A DNA stretch of 64,000 nt, taken from Ilyomonas sp965199905. GTDB lineage: Bacteria; Bacteroidota; Bacteroidia; Chitinophagales; Chitinophagaceae. Positions within the stretch are counted from its first letter, which is position 1. Every line of letters starts with the position of its first letter. The notes below the pieces were generated by a model. The model was not told the DNA's origin and made no database searches. It saw nothing but the letters and a program-made list of their open reading frames with translations. The translations under genes and the position numbers were made by a program. Shown here piece after piece: positions 8,820 through 17,861 of the stretch. The DNA lies in contig OZ241366.1 of NCBI GenBank assembly GCA_965199905.1, positions 4,092,001 to 4,156,000 of the forward strand, given 5' to 3'.

Positions 8820-9386
8820 CTATTCTCCGATATTATATTGGGCAAAAAATAATTTTTTAAGCCGCATCAAACATTTGTACTTCTGGGTCTTCGCATTGTC
8901 GGCGTTGGTATAGCCAAAGTCGGATGCGATTTCAGTCATTCCTTTTTTTTGCAGGTAAAACGACTCTAACAAACTCTTGCAAGGCTCTCCCAGACTATTC
9001 AAAGCTCTGTCCATGATATCGAAATCAGCATTCTTCTTTTCATGAAATTCGATATCGTCTTCCACTGCCACCGTTTCTTCAAGAGCTTCTGACTGAGACA
9101 TGTATTTACCCATTTGCTGTAACCGCTTGAGCCAAAGGCGCCGGCACACAGAATATAAGTAAGTCTTAATCTGGCTGGTAAGAACAAAAGAATCACTTTT
9201 TGCTTTATCGTACAGCGTAATCATCGCTTCCTGAAAGATGTCTCTCGCGTCGTCGTAGGTACCATTATTATTAACGATTAAAGCCTGCACCATTTTAAAG
9301 TTCTCTTTATAAATGGTTTCAATAGCTTTCGAATCATTACTGGCCAGCCCGCGAAGAAGAAGCTGTTCGTTATTCTCAGGTCTCAC
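8820..9386 (-). CDS. RNA polymerase ECF-type sigma-70 factor
   Basis: A 188-residue sigma factor with region 2 (YDDARDIFQEAMITLYDKA) and region 4 (LESFYLQKKGMTEIASDFGY, a helix-turn-helix). The start is GTG at 9386. Promoter targets cannot be read from here. It is co-transcribed with the membrane protease directly downstream, the usual layout for a sigma factor and its regulator. Two small lipoprotein genes lie on the other side, transcribed divergently. Confidence 0.88.
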   Translation of the reverse strand: MRPENNEQLLLRGLASNDSKAIETIYKENFKMVQALIVNNNGTYDDARDIFQEAMITLYDKAKSDSFVLTSQIKTYLYSVCRRLWLKRLQQMGKYMSQSEALEETVAVEDDIEFHEKKNADFDIMDRALNSLGEPCKSLLESFYLQKKGMTEIASDFGYTNADNAKTQKYKCLMRLKKLFFAQYNIGE

Positions 9387-9533
9387 TCCTTAATGTGATT
9401 TTAATACGGAAACGGCGATAAAAGTAACCCAAACGGATTGTAAAAACTTTTTTTGAAAAAACTTTGAAATGGCAGGTTACCTTTTCTTCCTTTCTGTATA
9501 AATACCAAATTCACTTACACACAAAACAACAAC

Positions 9534-9743
9534 ATGAAAAAGGTTTTATTAGTTTTAGCAATCGGCGCTTTTGCAGCCTGTGGTTCAGGTTCAGGAGATA
9601 CAACAACTACTGATTCATCTTCTATGATGAGCAGCGATTCTTCAACTACTGTGGCTCCTGCAATGCCTGACAATTCAATGAGTTCTGACTCTACGAAAAT
9701 GGGCGACACGACTTCAATGATGAAGGATTCAACAAAAATGTAA
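9534..9743 (+). CDS. Small Ser/Asp/Met-rich lipoprotein
   Basis: A 69-residue predicted lipoprotein: MKKVLLVLAIGAFAACG gives a hydrophobic core and a Cys at about residue 16. The rest is low complexity (DTTTTDSSSMMSSDSS, then SSDSTKMGDTTSMMKDSTKM) with repeated DSTKM-type units. Such disordered lipoproteins are common in Bacteroidota and have no known function. It is followed by a terminator block that is duplicated after the next small lipoprotein gene. Confidence 0.7.
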   Translation: MKKVLLVLAIGAFAACGSGSGDTTTTDSSSMMSSDSSTTVAPAMPDNSMSSDSTKMGDTTSMMKDSTKM

Positions 9744-9790
9744 TTAGAGAAGCTGTTCCTAATTGGGTCTGCTTGCTGACCTGAACAGCC

Positions 9791-9880
9791 GACAAGTTTT
9801 TTTATATGGCAAGCAATCGTTAGAGGCCGTCCTTATTCTTAAGGAGGGCTTTTTTATTGTTAATTGATAATGGTTAATTG
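9791..9880 (+). repeat. Duplicated 3' block, copy 1, with terminator
   Basis: About 90 bases nearly identical to 10241-10328. The block carries ATGGCAAGCAATCGTTAGAG and then a terminator hairpin at 9826-9849 (GCCGTCCTTA - TTC - TTAAGGAGGGC) followed by T6. It ends in GGTTAATTG. Each copy follows a small lipoprotein gene. Confidence 0.85.
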
Positions 9881-9992
9881 AGGTATTGAAGGAATTAAGG
9901 CGGATCATTCAATTAACAATATTCAATTACCCACATACCTCGGGTTACTTTTTTCAAGATACTGTATTAATAGTGTTATCGAATCAAACACA

Positions 9993-10208
9993 GTGAAACA
10001 GCTTTTATCAATCGTTATTTTTTGTGGTATTATTTCTTCCTGCAATAATTCTTCATCTATCGAGGAAACAGCAGATTCAACCTCGAAGGTGGTTGATACA
10101 CAAAGAGCGGTAACTAAAGATTCAGTGGCTTATAAAAGCGATTCAAGCAAAAAAGTAATTGATTCTGCTTTTTCACAGTTGAAAGATTCGATGAATAAAA
10201 CCAGGTAA
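9993..10208 (+). CDS. Small Ser/Lys/Asp-rich lipoprotein
   Basis: A 71-residue predicted lipoprotein with lipobox ISSC near residue 17. The mature part is low complexity and rich in Ser, Asp, Lys and Thr (KDSVAYKSDSSKKVIDSAF). The start appears to be GTG. It resembles the preceding 69-residue lipoprotein in layout and is followed by the same 3' block, which suggests that gene plus terminator were duplicated and then diverged. Function unknown. Confidence 0.6.
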   Translation: MKQLLSIVIFCGIISSCNNSSSIEETADSTSKVVDTQRAVTKDSVAYKSDSSKKVIDSAFSQLKDSMNKTR

Positions 10209-10240
10209 CTATAACTTATTATAGCACGGGCAGCCAGTGC

Positions 10241-10328
10241 GACAACTTTTTATATGGCAAGCAATCGTTAGAGGCCGTCCTTATTCTTAAGGAGGGCTTT
10301 TTTATTGTTAATGGGTAATGGTTAATTG
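10241..10328 (+). repeat. Duplicated 3' block, copy 2, with terminator
   Basis: Second copy of the 9791-9880 block, with the terminator hairpin at 10274-10297 and a T-run. Differences are confined to a T-run length and a few bases near the end. Confidence 0.85.
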
Positions 10329-10378
10329 GGATATTAGAGAAATGCTAAAATGAAGATTTTAAATAAGGGTTCATTTAA

Positions 10379-10505
10379 TAAAAATACATTTTTTGATAAC
10401 CATCGTCCGTCACTTTTATAATCGACAGTTGCCATTCCTGCTGCTGCTACACGCAGGAATGCTTCTATCAAGGTTCCTGGCAATGATTGAGCTTTTACAA
10501 GAACA
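10379..10505 (+). repeat. Dispersed intergenic repeat, copy 2
   Basis: Core GATAACCATCGTCCGTCAC, then AATCGACAGTTGC, a variable centre that forms its own hairpin (CATTCCTGC ... GCAGGAATG), and the tail TTCCTGGCAATGATTGAGC. It lies between the small lipoprotein genes and the convergent pyruvate dehydrogenase E2 gene; the rest of that gap holds nothing recognisable. Confidence 0.75.
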
Positions 10506-10648
10506 ATTTTAAATTCGAATCTTTTAGAATTGCCGCTTTTTGTTTTGTAAATATTGTAATACTAAAAAGCCGCGTTGTACACAACACAGCTTTTATATAA
10601 TAGCCTGATACTTTCCGACATTACTGACTTCGAAACTCGCGGTATTAT

Positions 10649-12415
10649 TTACACCAACATCCGCAAAGGCTCTTCCAGCAAGCTTTTCAGCGTTTGCAGG
10701 AAGGCTGATGCGGTAGCACCATCAATTACCCGGTGATCGCTGCTCAAGGTTACTTTCATAACATTGCCCGGTACAACAGCGCCATTCTTTACCACTGGCA
10801 CCTGTGAAATTCCACCGACTGCAAGAATGCATGAATCAGGCGAGTTAATGATAGCCGTAAACTCATCCACACCAAACATACCGAGGTTAGAAATAGTAAA
10901 TGTGCTTCCTTCCCAATCGGATGGCTGCAACTTCTTATCTTTTGCCTTTTGTGCAAACTCTTTTACTTCCTTTGATATCTGGCTTAGTGCTTTTGTATCT
11001 GCATTACGAACCACCGGCACAAGCAAACCTTCATCAACAGCTACTGCCACGCCAATGTTGATGTTGTGGTTGGTACGTATTTTATCGCCCAGCCAGCTAC
11101 TGTTGATTTTTGGATGCTGGGTAAGCGAAACCGCAACGGCTTTCAGCACGATATCATTAAAGCTGATCTTTACTTTACTCAGTTCGTTGATGCGGGTGCG
11201 TGCCGCAATGGCAGCATCCATATCAATCACCATTGTTACATAAAAATGCGGAGCCGTAAACAAACTTTCGCTTAGGCGACGCGCAATGGTTTTGCGCATC
11301 TGCGATACAGGCACATCGTCGTAGGAAGCCGTTGATGGTTGGTTGTTGGTGGTTTGTTGTTTTGCCACTGGCTGTTCTGCTGCTGGCTGACTGCTGCTGG
11401 CTGAAGGCTTTTCCTGCGGCTTAAAGTTCTCAATATCTGTTTTTGTAATTCTGCCGTTATCGCCGCTACCTTTTACAGCTTTTAAATCAATGCCTTTTTC
11501 CTGCGCTAATTTTTTAGCCAATGGGGAAGCAAAAATTCTCCTGTTATTTATTATTTCCTGTGGCTGCGTTGCTTGTCCATTTGTTGCCGGCTGCGGTTGC
11601 GCCGCAATTAAATTTTGCACTTCCGGATTTTTAGGCGCTACGTCGCCATCGCCTTTTTGTGTATCTTCTGCATCTTTTGGCGAACTGTCTAACGCACCTG
11701 CGTGTTGGTCGCCGGTTGCTGAAGGTTGTCCGCCGCCTTTAAGTCCGTTTACAATTTCATCTACATTCAATCCATCTTTACCAATAATAGCCAGCAGGTC
11801 ATTCACCTGTACTTTTTCGCCAGGCTTGGCGCCCTGGTAAAGTAGCTTACCATCTTTATAGCTTTCCAGCTCCATGGTAGCTTTATCGGTTTCTATTTCG
11901 GCAAGTACATCGCCTTTCTTCACATCATCACCCACATTTTTTTGCCAGCTTGCGATAACGCCTTCTGTCATGGTATCGCTAAGACGTGGCATCAGCACCA
12001 CTTCTTCCATCTTGCTGTAATCTTTCGACGGAGCCGATGGTTTATTTTCCGGCTGCGGTTGAGCTGCCGGAGCAGGCTGCTGTTGCTGCGGCGCCTGTGT
12101 AATTGTGGTGGCAGGCTGTGAACCGTTCGCGCCTTCGCCACCTGTATGCTTAGATAAAATAGTGCTGATATCTTCGCCCTGGTTGCCAATAACAGCCAGC
12201 AAATCATTAACCTGTAGCTTACCGCCGTTGTCAGCTCCCACATGAAGAAGAGTACCATCTTTATAGCTTTCCAGCTCCATAGTAGCTTTATCAGTTTCTA
12301 TCTCGGCAAGCACATCGCCTTTTTTTACAGGCTCACCTACTTTTTTGAGCCATGAGGCAATCACGCCTTCAGTCATGGTATCACTCAGTCGCGGCATTAA
12401 AATTTCTTCAGCCAT
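10649..12415 (-). CDS. pdhC: Pyruvate dehydrogenase complex E2, dihydrolipoamide acetyltransferase
   Basis: A 588-residue cytoplasmic E2 that transfers the acetyl group from E1-bound intermediate to CoA through lipoyl arms. It has two lipoyl domains (about 1-80 and 135-215), each with the lipoyl-lysine motif ETDKATMELES. A Gln/Pro/Ala-rich linker follows, then the E3/E1-binding domain (RRIFASPLAKKLAQ, about 290-330), a second linker, and the catalytic acyltransferase domain (about 360-588) with SSDHRVIDGATA near the C-terminus. Two lipoyl repeats and the PRLSDTMTEGVIASW signature are typical of pyruvate rather than 2-oxoglutarate E2. No E1 or E3 gene is adjacent. Confidence 0.93.
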   Translation of the reverse strand: MAEEILMPRLSDTMTEGVIASWLKKVGEPVKKGDVLAEIETDKATMELESYKDGTLLHVGADNGGKLQVNDLLAVIGNQGEDISTILSKHTGGEGANGSQPATTITQAPQQQQPAPAAQPQPENKPSAPSKDYSKMEEVVLMPRLSDTMTEGVIASWQKNVGDDVKKGDVLAEIETDKATMELESYKDGKLLYQGAKPGEKVQVNDLLAIIGKDGLNVDEIVNGLKGGGQPSATGDQHAGALDSSPKDAEDTQKGDGDVAPKNPEVQNLIAAQPQPATNGQATQPQEIINNRRIFASPLAKKLAQEKGIDLKAVKGSGDNGRITKTDIENFKPQEKPSASSSQPAAEQPVAKQQTTNNQPSTASYDDVPVSQMRKTIARRLSESLFTAPHFYVTMVIDMDAAIAARTRINELSKVKISFNDIVLKAVAVSLTQHPKINSSWLGDKIRTNHNINIGVAVAVDEGLLVPVVRNADTKALSQISKEVKEFAQKAKDKKLQPSDWEGSTFTISNLGMFGVDEFTAIINSPDSCILAVGGISQVPVVKNGAVVPGNVMKVTLSSDHRVIDGATASAFLQTLKSLLEEPLRMLV

Positions 12416-12902
12416 ATCAATAAGTTTCGCTTTACAGAATCGTTTGTTGCAGAGAAAAAATGGTTAGCAAATAAACAGGTTTTCCCCGTGTTTCCCATTG
12501 TTAAAAATGCGCGGTGAAATTACAGGAAAAATAGATTGCGTAACTGAGGTGTTCCTTTTGTGATTTGATAAAAGATGATTTAAAAAGAAGAATTCTCTTT
12601 ACTGAGAAATATTTATTCATGGTTTCAACAATATCGAGCCTTTAATTGTAACAGATACTTAAGCAAAAAACAGGAGTGAAAGAAACGGAAGTTTTGGTGA
12701 ATTTTTTGACCTGAAAACCAGGGAAAATAATGATAGCAACCTAAAAATGCTTTCTATCAAAGATGTCGATTGCCGAAACAGGATACTTTTAAAATCGACA
12801 GCAAAATTGCTAAGACCAAAACGGATATTTTCAAATGGGTATCTGGCTTTTTGTTACTCTTGTTTTGATGATCCCCGGTCTTTATTTCCGTAAATAATTC
12901 TT
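12416..12902. other. Non-coding stretch, nothing recognised
   Basis: Nearly 490 bases between the E2 gene and the ABC ATPase gene, both on the minus strand. No coding frame, hairpin or repeat copy is evident. It must contain the E2 promoter. Confidence 0.45.
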
Positions 12903-13520
12903 CTATTTATAATCCAGTATGCTCAGCCTCTCTCCGCAAAAATCATATTCATTAACATCGTTGCTGCTTACTACGATGAGCTTCTCTTTACAATACGTTT
13001 CTATCAAAGAATGATAAAGCTCAAAACCAGTTATGTCTAAGTTTGTGCATGGCTCATCCAGCAATAAAACCGGAACATCAGAGAAGATTGCCTGCGCCAG
13101 CTTCATTCGCTGTTTCATGCCGCTGCTGTAATAACGGATTTCTTTATCGGCCGCTTTGGTTAAGCCAATGATATCGATGATTTGGCTAACAGAAACAGAA
13201 GACAACAAGGGCTTAAACGAAGCATGAAATTGAAGAAATTCTCTTGCCGTCATTTCTTCAATCACTTCCAGATAAGGCGCGCAAACGGAAATGTACTGAT
13301 ATACTTCCTGTTCATTTACAGAACTGCCCTTCCAGCTCCATTCTGCTTTTCCTTCATTCGCCTCCATATTTCCGGCTATCACCTGCAGTAATGTGCTTTT
13401 GCCGCTTCCATTAGGGCCTGTAATGGCATACGCTTTTCTGCTTTCAAATGAGGCATTTACCTTCCTGAAAATCCAGTCCCTGTTAAAACGTTTACCGGCA
13501 TCAGAAAGTTGAATAAACAT
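12903..13520 (-). CDS. ABC transporter ATP-binding protein
   Basis: A 205-residue ABC ATPase domain: Walker A GPNGSGKST near residue 36, signature YYSSGMKQRMKLAQ near 130, Walker B VLLLDEPCTNLD near 150, and SSNDVNEYDFC in the place of the switch region, where the usual His is not obvious. The layout resembles small exporter ATPases such as the CcmA type, but no permease gene is next to it, so substrate and partner are unknown. It lies between yidC upstream and a long non-coding gap downstream. Confidence 0.85.
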   Translation of the reverse strand: MFIQLSDAGKRFNRDWIFRKVNASFESRKAYAITGPNGSGKSTLLQVIAGNMEANEGKAEWSWKGSSVNEQEVYQYISVCAPYLEVIEEMTAREFLQFHASFKPLLSSVSVSQIIDIIGLTKAADKEIRYYSSGMKQRMKLAQAIFSDVPVLLLDEPCTNLDITGFELYHSLIETYCKEKLIVVSSNDVNEYDFCGERLSILDYK

Positions 13521-13629
13521 GAAGAAATTGAATATTTAAGATGTACTATTTAATAATAAAAGAAGTAAAAGTATTCTGCAGATCGCGCAAAACTAATATT
13601 CAATCTTACCTATTAAATATTCAATCCGC

Positions 13630-15483
13630 TTACTTTTTCTTATCCTTCATGCCCTGCAGCTTCTTCTGTGTATCCATGGTTTGCTGAAGGCGTTCCTGCC
13701 ATTTGCTTTGTTGTTTAGGTTGCTTACGTTTCAATTGAATTTCAGCCAGAATTTTATCATGGTTAATAATGTAATTCTGGATAACGAATTGAATCAATAA
13801 AGTGATAATATTCGATACCGTGTAATACCACGTAAGCGCCGCCGGTAGCCGGTTAAAGATGAACAGCAATACAAATGGGAAAATGTATGGCATATACTTC
13901 ATGGCAGGGTTATCCTGCGTAGGCGTATTGCTCATGTTATAAAACGCAATCAGGAAGTTGGTCAGCACAGCCGTCAGCGTAAATAAGCTCACGTGATCGC
14001 CATAATTAAAGGGAACGCTGAACGATAGTTTGGTAATAATATCGTAGGTCGACAAGTCGTGCGCCCATAAAAAGCTTTGCCCGCGCAGCAGAATGTTGCT
14101 ACTGAAAAAGCTATACAACGCAAAGAAGATGGGGATCTGCAACAACGCCGGGATACAACCACCCAGCGGATTCACGCCAGCTTCACGAAAAATGCGCATC
14201 TGGTCCACCGCATAAGCTTGCTGGTCGTCGCCATGTTTCTTTTTCAGTTCAGCCAGTTCGGGTCGCAGCACTTTCATTTTTGCGCCGCTTAAATAACTGG
14301 TATAAGTAAGTGGTGATGTAACCAAACGGATGAACAACGTAAGCAGCGCAATCACCCAACCGAAGTTGGAAATAAACGATGCCAGAAAATCGAACACCGG
14401 CATGATGATCCAGCGGTTGATGTATTTTACAAATGAATAAATACCCGAGCCTAAGTCAACAATCTCTTCCATGTGATTGTCGTACTTCTTCATGGTATAA
14501 AACGCATTCGGACCATAATACAATTGCATCGGCACCGTAATATTTGCCGCTGCCGGCACAGGCACCTGCAGGTTGGCATTAGCCAGGTAAAGTAGCTTTG
14601 AGCTATCAGGCTGCGAGTTCATTTTGGCACTGCCGCCGCCTTTAAATTTATCCTTCGAAATCAAAGTGGTATTAAAGAACTGCTGCTTGAAAGTTACCCA
14701 GTCCGTTGTGTTCTCAAAGTCTTTGCTTACCCCGCCTGTTGCGCGTTCAAAATCGTAGCCATCTTCATTTTCATAAAAGCAGATACGCGACTGCTCTTTC
14801 TCATACGCGCCTGAATATTGGTGTTGATGAATGGAAATATTCCAGTGCAAATTCATTATACTGTTTGTCAGCAACTGGTTGGCGCCGTTCATGCCAATGT
14901 TCCAGTCAATCATATAATTGTCCGGACGAATAATATATTGGTGAGTTATGTTTTGCCCGCTCGACGCATTTAAAGTATAAGTAACCGTTTGGCTGCCATC
15001 GCTGTTTTTGATAACCGCAGACGGAGAAAAAAACAGGTTGCTCGTTTCCGCACTTTGATTATTGCCCGTATTAACCGTATAGCCAAGTGCATCGCCTTTA
15101 CCACCGGCAAGCTCAACCTGCGAACTGTCGATAGATTTAAAGTTTTTCAGTTGCACCATCTTCACCTGTCCGCCTTTATTGCTGAAGGTTACGCGCATCA
15201 GGTTGTTCTCCAACACCACATCCTGCTCGGTACCAATGCCCGCGTTTTGAAAACTGCCGGCTTGTTCCTGGCGCGCCATAGAATCGCTATGCAATGAATC
15301 TTTGTAAGCCGTAGCCGGGTCAACTTTTGGCGCTTTTAAAGCGTTCACACGCGCAATCGAATCCTGCGCGCGCTGTTCTGCAGCATGCAGCGTTGCCTGC
15401 TGTTTATTGGTAAACCAGAAATAAGCAAAAAACAAAATGCCCAGCAGCACAAAACCAATGACTGTATTTTTATCCGCTTTCAT
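13630..15483 (-). CDS. yidC: Membrane protein insertase YidC
   Basis: A 617-residue inner-membrane insertase that helps fold and insert membrane proteins, alone or with the Sec translocon. It has an N-terminal membrane helix (about 7-24), a large periplasmic beta domain (about 80-345), and the conserved Oxa1/YidC core (about 360-580). The core includes FIRLVTSPLTYTSYLSGAKMKVLRPE and EAGVNPLGGCIPALLQIPIF. The C-terminus is a basic tail (KRKQPKQQSKW), common in Bacteroidota. No rnpA or rpmH neighbour is visible. Confidence 0.95.
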   Translation of the reverse strand: MKADKNTVIGFVLLGILFFAYFWFTNKQQATLHAAEQRAQDSIARVNALKAPKVDPATAYKDSLHSDSMARQEQAGSFQNAGIGTEQDVVLENNLMRVTFSNKGGQVKMVQLKNFKSIDSSQVELAGGKGDALGYTVNTGNNQSAETSNLFFSPSAVIKNSDGSQTVTYTLNASSGQNITHQYIIRPDNYMIDWNIGMNGANQLLTNSIMNLHWNISIHQHQYSGAYEKEQSRICFYENEDGYDFERATGGVSKDFENTTDWVTFKQQFFNTTLISKDKFKGGGSAKMNSQPDSSKLLYLANANLQVPVPAAANITVPMQLYYGPNAFYTMKKYDNHMEEIVDLGSGIYSFVKYINRWIIMPVFDFLASFISNFGWVIALLTLFIRLVTSPLTYTSYLSGAKMKVLRPELAELKKKHGDDQQAYAVDQMRIFREAGVNPLGGCIPALLQIPIFFALYSFFSSNILLRGQSFLWAHDLSTYDIITKLSFSVPFNYGDHVSLFTLTAVLTNFLIAFYNMSNTPTQDNPAMKYMPYIFPFVLLFIFNRLPAALTWYYTVSNIITLLIQFVIQNYIINHDKILAEIQLKRKQPKQQSKWQERLQQTMDTQKKLQGMKDKKK

Positions 15484-15635
15484 TGCGTATTAAAAAAATT
15501 TGAGCGGCAAAGGTAATGGTTGAGGCGGCATGGGAGATTTAAAAGGGAATATTTAAGATTGAGAGATTATAAGGCAGATGACAGATGAGAGTTGTTAGTA
15601 AATAGAATTCTTCCATTGCATATAATACGCACATG

Positions 15636-15770
15636 TTATAAGTTTTTTTGGTAGCCACTGTCCGTTTCTTTATTAAGCATCGGTGCAGTTATAAATTTGT
15701 TCTCCTTTTTCTTTTGAGTAAAAAGAAAAGGGAATCACTCTTCAAGACCTTACTAAGTATTGAGCTTTAA
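15636..15770 (+). repeat. Dispersed intergenic repeat, copy 3 (variant subfamily)
   Basis: Core TTGGTAGCCACTGTCCG, then TTTATTAAGCATCGGTGCAG, ATAAATTTGTTCTCC and TTTTGAGTAAAAAG. It shares its full length with the inverted copy at 17550-17699 and only its first 40 bases or so with the main family. It occupies most of the gap between yidC and ubiX. Confidence 0.65.
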
Positions 15771-15852
15771 AAATATTACCAACAAACAGCCACCAACCCT
15801 AAGCTTATAACTCCTAAACCATAATTCATAATTCCTCGTCTACCTTTACAAA

Positions 15853-16413
15853 ATGGCAAATAAAATTCTGATTGCTATCACCGGCGCCAGCGGAAGTATT
15901 TACGCAAAGCTGTTATTAGATAAAATGGTACAACTGCAGAATCAATGGCAGGAACTTAGCGTAGTTATGAGCGCCAACGCAAAAGAAATCTGGAAAACAG
16001 AATTGGAAAATGAAGATTATAATAACTACCCTGTCAGGCATTGGGATAAATATAATTTTACTGCACCCTTCGCCTCGGGTTCGGCCAAGTATAATATTAT
16101 GATAGTAGTTCCCTGCAGCATGGGAACGTTAGGGCGCATTGCATCCGGTACAAGCGACGATGTGATTACCCGCGCTGCCGATGTAATTTTAAAAGAAAGA
16201 AGAAAATTAATTCTGGCGCTGCGCGATACACCTTATAATCTAATCCACATCCGCAATATGGAAACGATAACACTCGCAGGCGGTATTATTTGTCCTGCAA
16301 CGCCATCTTTCTACAGCAAACCAACTACAATAGAACAAGTGGCTGCCACCGTGGTAGACAGAATGCTTGATCTTGCCGGTTTAGAGCATGACAGCTTTCG
16401 TTGGGGAAAATAA
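15853..16413 (+). CDS. ubiX: UbiX family flavin prenyltransferase
   Basis: A 186-residue enzyme of the UbiX/Pad1 family, which prenylates FMN to make the cofactor used by UbiD-type decarboxylases. The N-terminal ITGASGSIYAKLLLD binds FMN, and VVPCSMGTLGRIASGTSDD followed by RRKLILALRDTPYNLIHIRNM are family hallmarks. Length matches the family. No ubiD is next to it. It is flanked by intergenic repeats and a convergent oxidoreductase gene. Confidence 0.92.
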   Translation: MANKILIAITGASGSIYAKLLLDKMVQLQNQWQELSVVMSANAKEIWKTELENEDYNNYPVRHWDKYNFTAPFASGSAKYNIMIVVPCSMGTLGRIASGTSDDVITRAADVILKERRKLILALRDTPYNLIHIRNMETITLAGGIICPATPSFYSKPTTIEQVAATVVDRMLDLAGLEHDSFRWGK

Positions 16414-16450
16414 AAGTTTTGCAATGAGGAAGAAACGCACAAGTGATATC

Positions 16451-17443
16451 CTAATCTTCCGGGTACACAATACCTGCTTTCCGCCTGATTTCATCCAGTA
16501 CTTCTATCAAATCCATTGTATCCTGATGCGTCATCACCGGGCTTTCGGTTAAGCCTTTCCGAAGGCAATCACATACATGCCCTGCTTCATGCTGATAACC
16601 ATGACCATCGCCGCGCTCAACGGGTATAATTTCTTTTGTGTCCGGCGTTCCCGGGTAATATTCAATCACCGCATCAGGCGAATAAAACCGATGCGTAAGC
16701 CGGATGCGGCCATTCGTTCCACAGATGTCGGCCTCAGTAGCTAGGTTAGAAGCAAACGTGGAAAATAGTTGCGCAATCGCTCCGTTTCCGTATTGCATAG
16801 TTACAGCACATTGCTCATCCACACCGGTACTTGCCGGTGTCATAAATGCATTGATGGATGCAGGTTTTCCAAGCACGCTCACTGCCATAAATACATTGTA
16901 AATACCAATGTCGAGCATAGTACCGCCGGCAAGGTTCGGATCGTACAAGCGCGCTGGAACGGGTGGCCGCGGTGCAAAGCCGAAATTGATCAACACCGAT
17001 TTGATCTGCCCGATTTTATTTTCTTTCAATAAGCTTTGTACAACCTGGTAGTTGGGTAAAAACTTAGTCCACAAAGCTTCCATGAGAAACACCTTTTTGT
17101 CGTGTGCTTTCTCAATCATCGCTTTGGCTTGTTGAGAATTTATAGCAAATGCTTTCTCACATAAAACAGCTTTGCCGTGTTCAAGACAAAGCATAGTATT
17201 CTTATAATGTTCACTGTGTGGTGTGGCTATATAAATCACATCTACATTCTCATTCTGCACCAATTCTTCATAACTGCCGTGTGCGTAGGCTACAGGAAAA
17301 TCTTTGGCAAAGGCATTGGCAGATTCGATGCTTCGGGCACCGGCAGCAATCAAAACAGCATCATCAACAAGTTTTAAATCAGTGGCAAATTTGCGGGCAA
17401 TGCGGCCGCATCCTAAAATGCCCCAGCGAATTTTATTGTGCAT
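16451..17443 (-). CDS. Gfo/Idh/MocA family NAD(P)-dependent oxidoreductase
   Basis: A 330-residue cytoplasmic oxidoreductase with an N-terminal Rossmann fold (WGILGCGRIARKFATDL) and the family motif ATPHSEHYKNTMLCLEHGKAVLCEKAFA, where the Lys of CEK is catalytic. The C-terminal alpha/beta domain (FGFAPRPP, GGTMLDIGIYNV) carries the substrate site. These enzymes usually oxidise or reduce sugars or polyols; the MEALWTKFLPNY segment resembles the dimeric dihydrodiol dehydrogenase subgroup. The exact substrate is unknown. Confidence 0.88.
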   Translation of the reverse strand: MHNKIRWGILGCGRIARKFATDLKLVDDAVLIAAGARSIESANAFAKDFPVAYAHGSYEELVQNENVDVIYIATPHSEHYKNTMLCLEHGKAVLCEKAFAINSQQAKAMIEKAHDKKVFLMEALWTKFLPNYQVVQSLLKENKIGQIKSVLINFGFAPRPPVPARLYDPNLAGGTMLDIGIYNVFMAVSVLGKPASINAFMTPASTGVDEQCAVTMQYGNGAIAQLFSTFASNLATEADICGTNGRIRLTHRFYSPDAVIEYYPGTPDTKEIIPVERGDGHGYQHEAGHVCDCLRKGLTESPVMTHQDTMDLIEVLDEIRRKAGIVYPED

Positions 17444-17549
17444 GAGAAGAATCGTTTTAGAAGCTGCGAATATAGTTGATGGTTGGTTCTTAGTAGATGA
17501 GAGATGAGAGTTGACGGATGACAGATGACCGTTGGTGGTGGGCGATGTA

Positions 17550-17699
17550 CCTGAAGCTCAATTTATAATATGGCGTTGAAGAGCGACTCTTCTTTCTCTC
17601 TTTTGAGTAAAGAGAAAAAACAACAAATCTACAATTGCAACGATGCTCAATAAAAGAGAGGGACGATGGCTACCGAAAGAAAAACTTACAACATTAGTA
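17550..17699 (-). repeat. Dispersed intergenic repeat, copy 4 (inverted, variant subfamily)
   Basis: On the minus strand it reads GGTAGCCATCGTCCCTC, then TTTTATTGAGCATCGTTGCA, AGATTTGTTG, an internal stem CTCTTTACTCAAAAGAG, and CTCTTCAA. It is the only copy in the window in minus orientation, and it matches the 15636 copy along its whole length. It fills much of the gap between the oxidoreductase and the Spy-like gene. Confidence 0.65.
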
Positions 17700-17861
17700 C
17701 TTGATATGTATTAATAGAATTCTACCAGCCATCAACTACCAACTGTCAGCTATTATCCGTTAACCTTCATCTGCCCAACCACCAACAAAAAAGGCCCGCC
17801 CTAAACAGAGCTGGCCGTTGCTAACCTATGAAAAACACCAAATTTAATTACGTAAAAAGAA

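Noticed and set aside
14077..15297. Plus-strand open frames across yidC
   Set aside because: Shadows of yidC on the opposite strand; sequences do not look like proteins.
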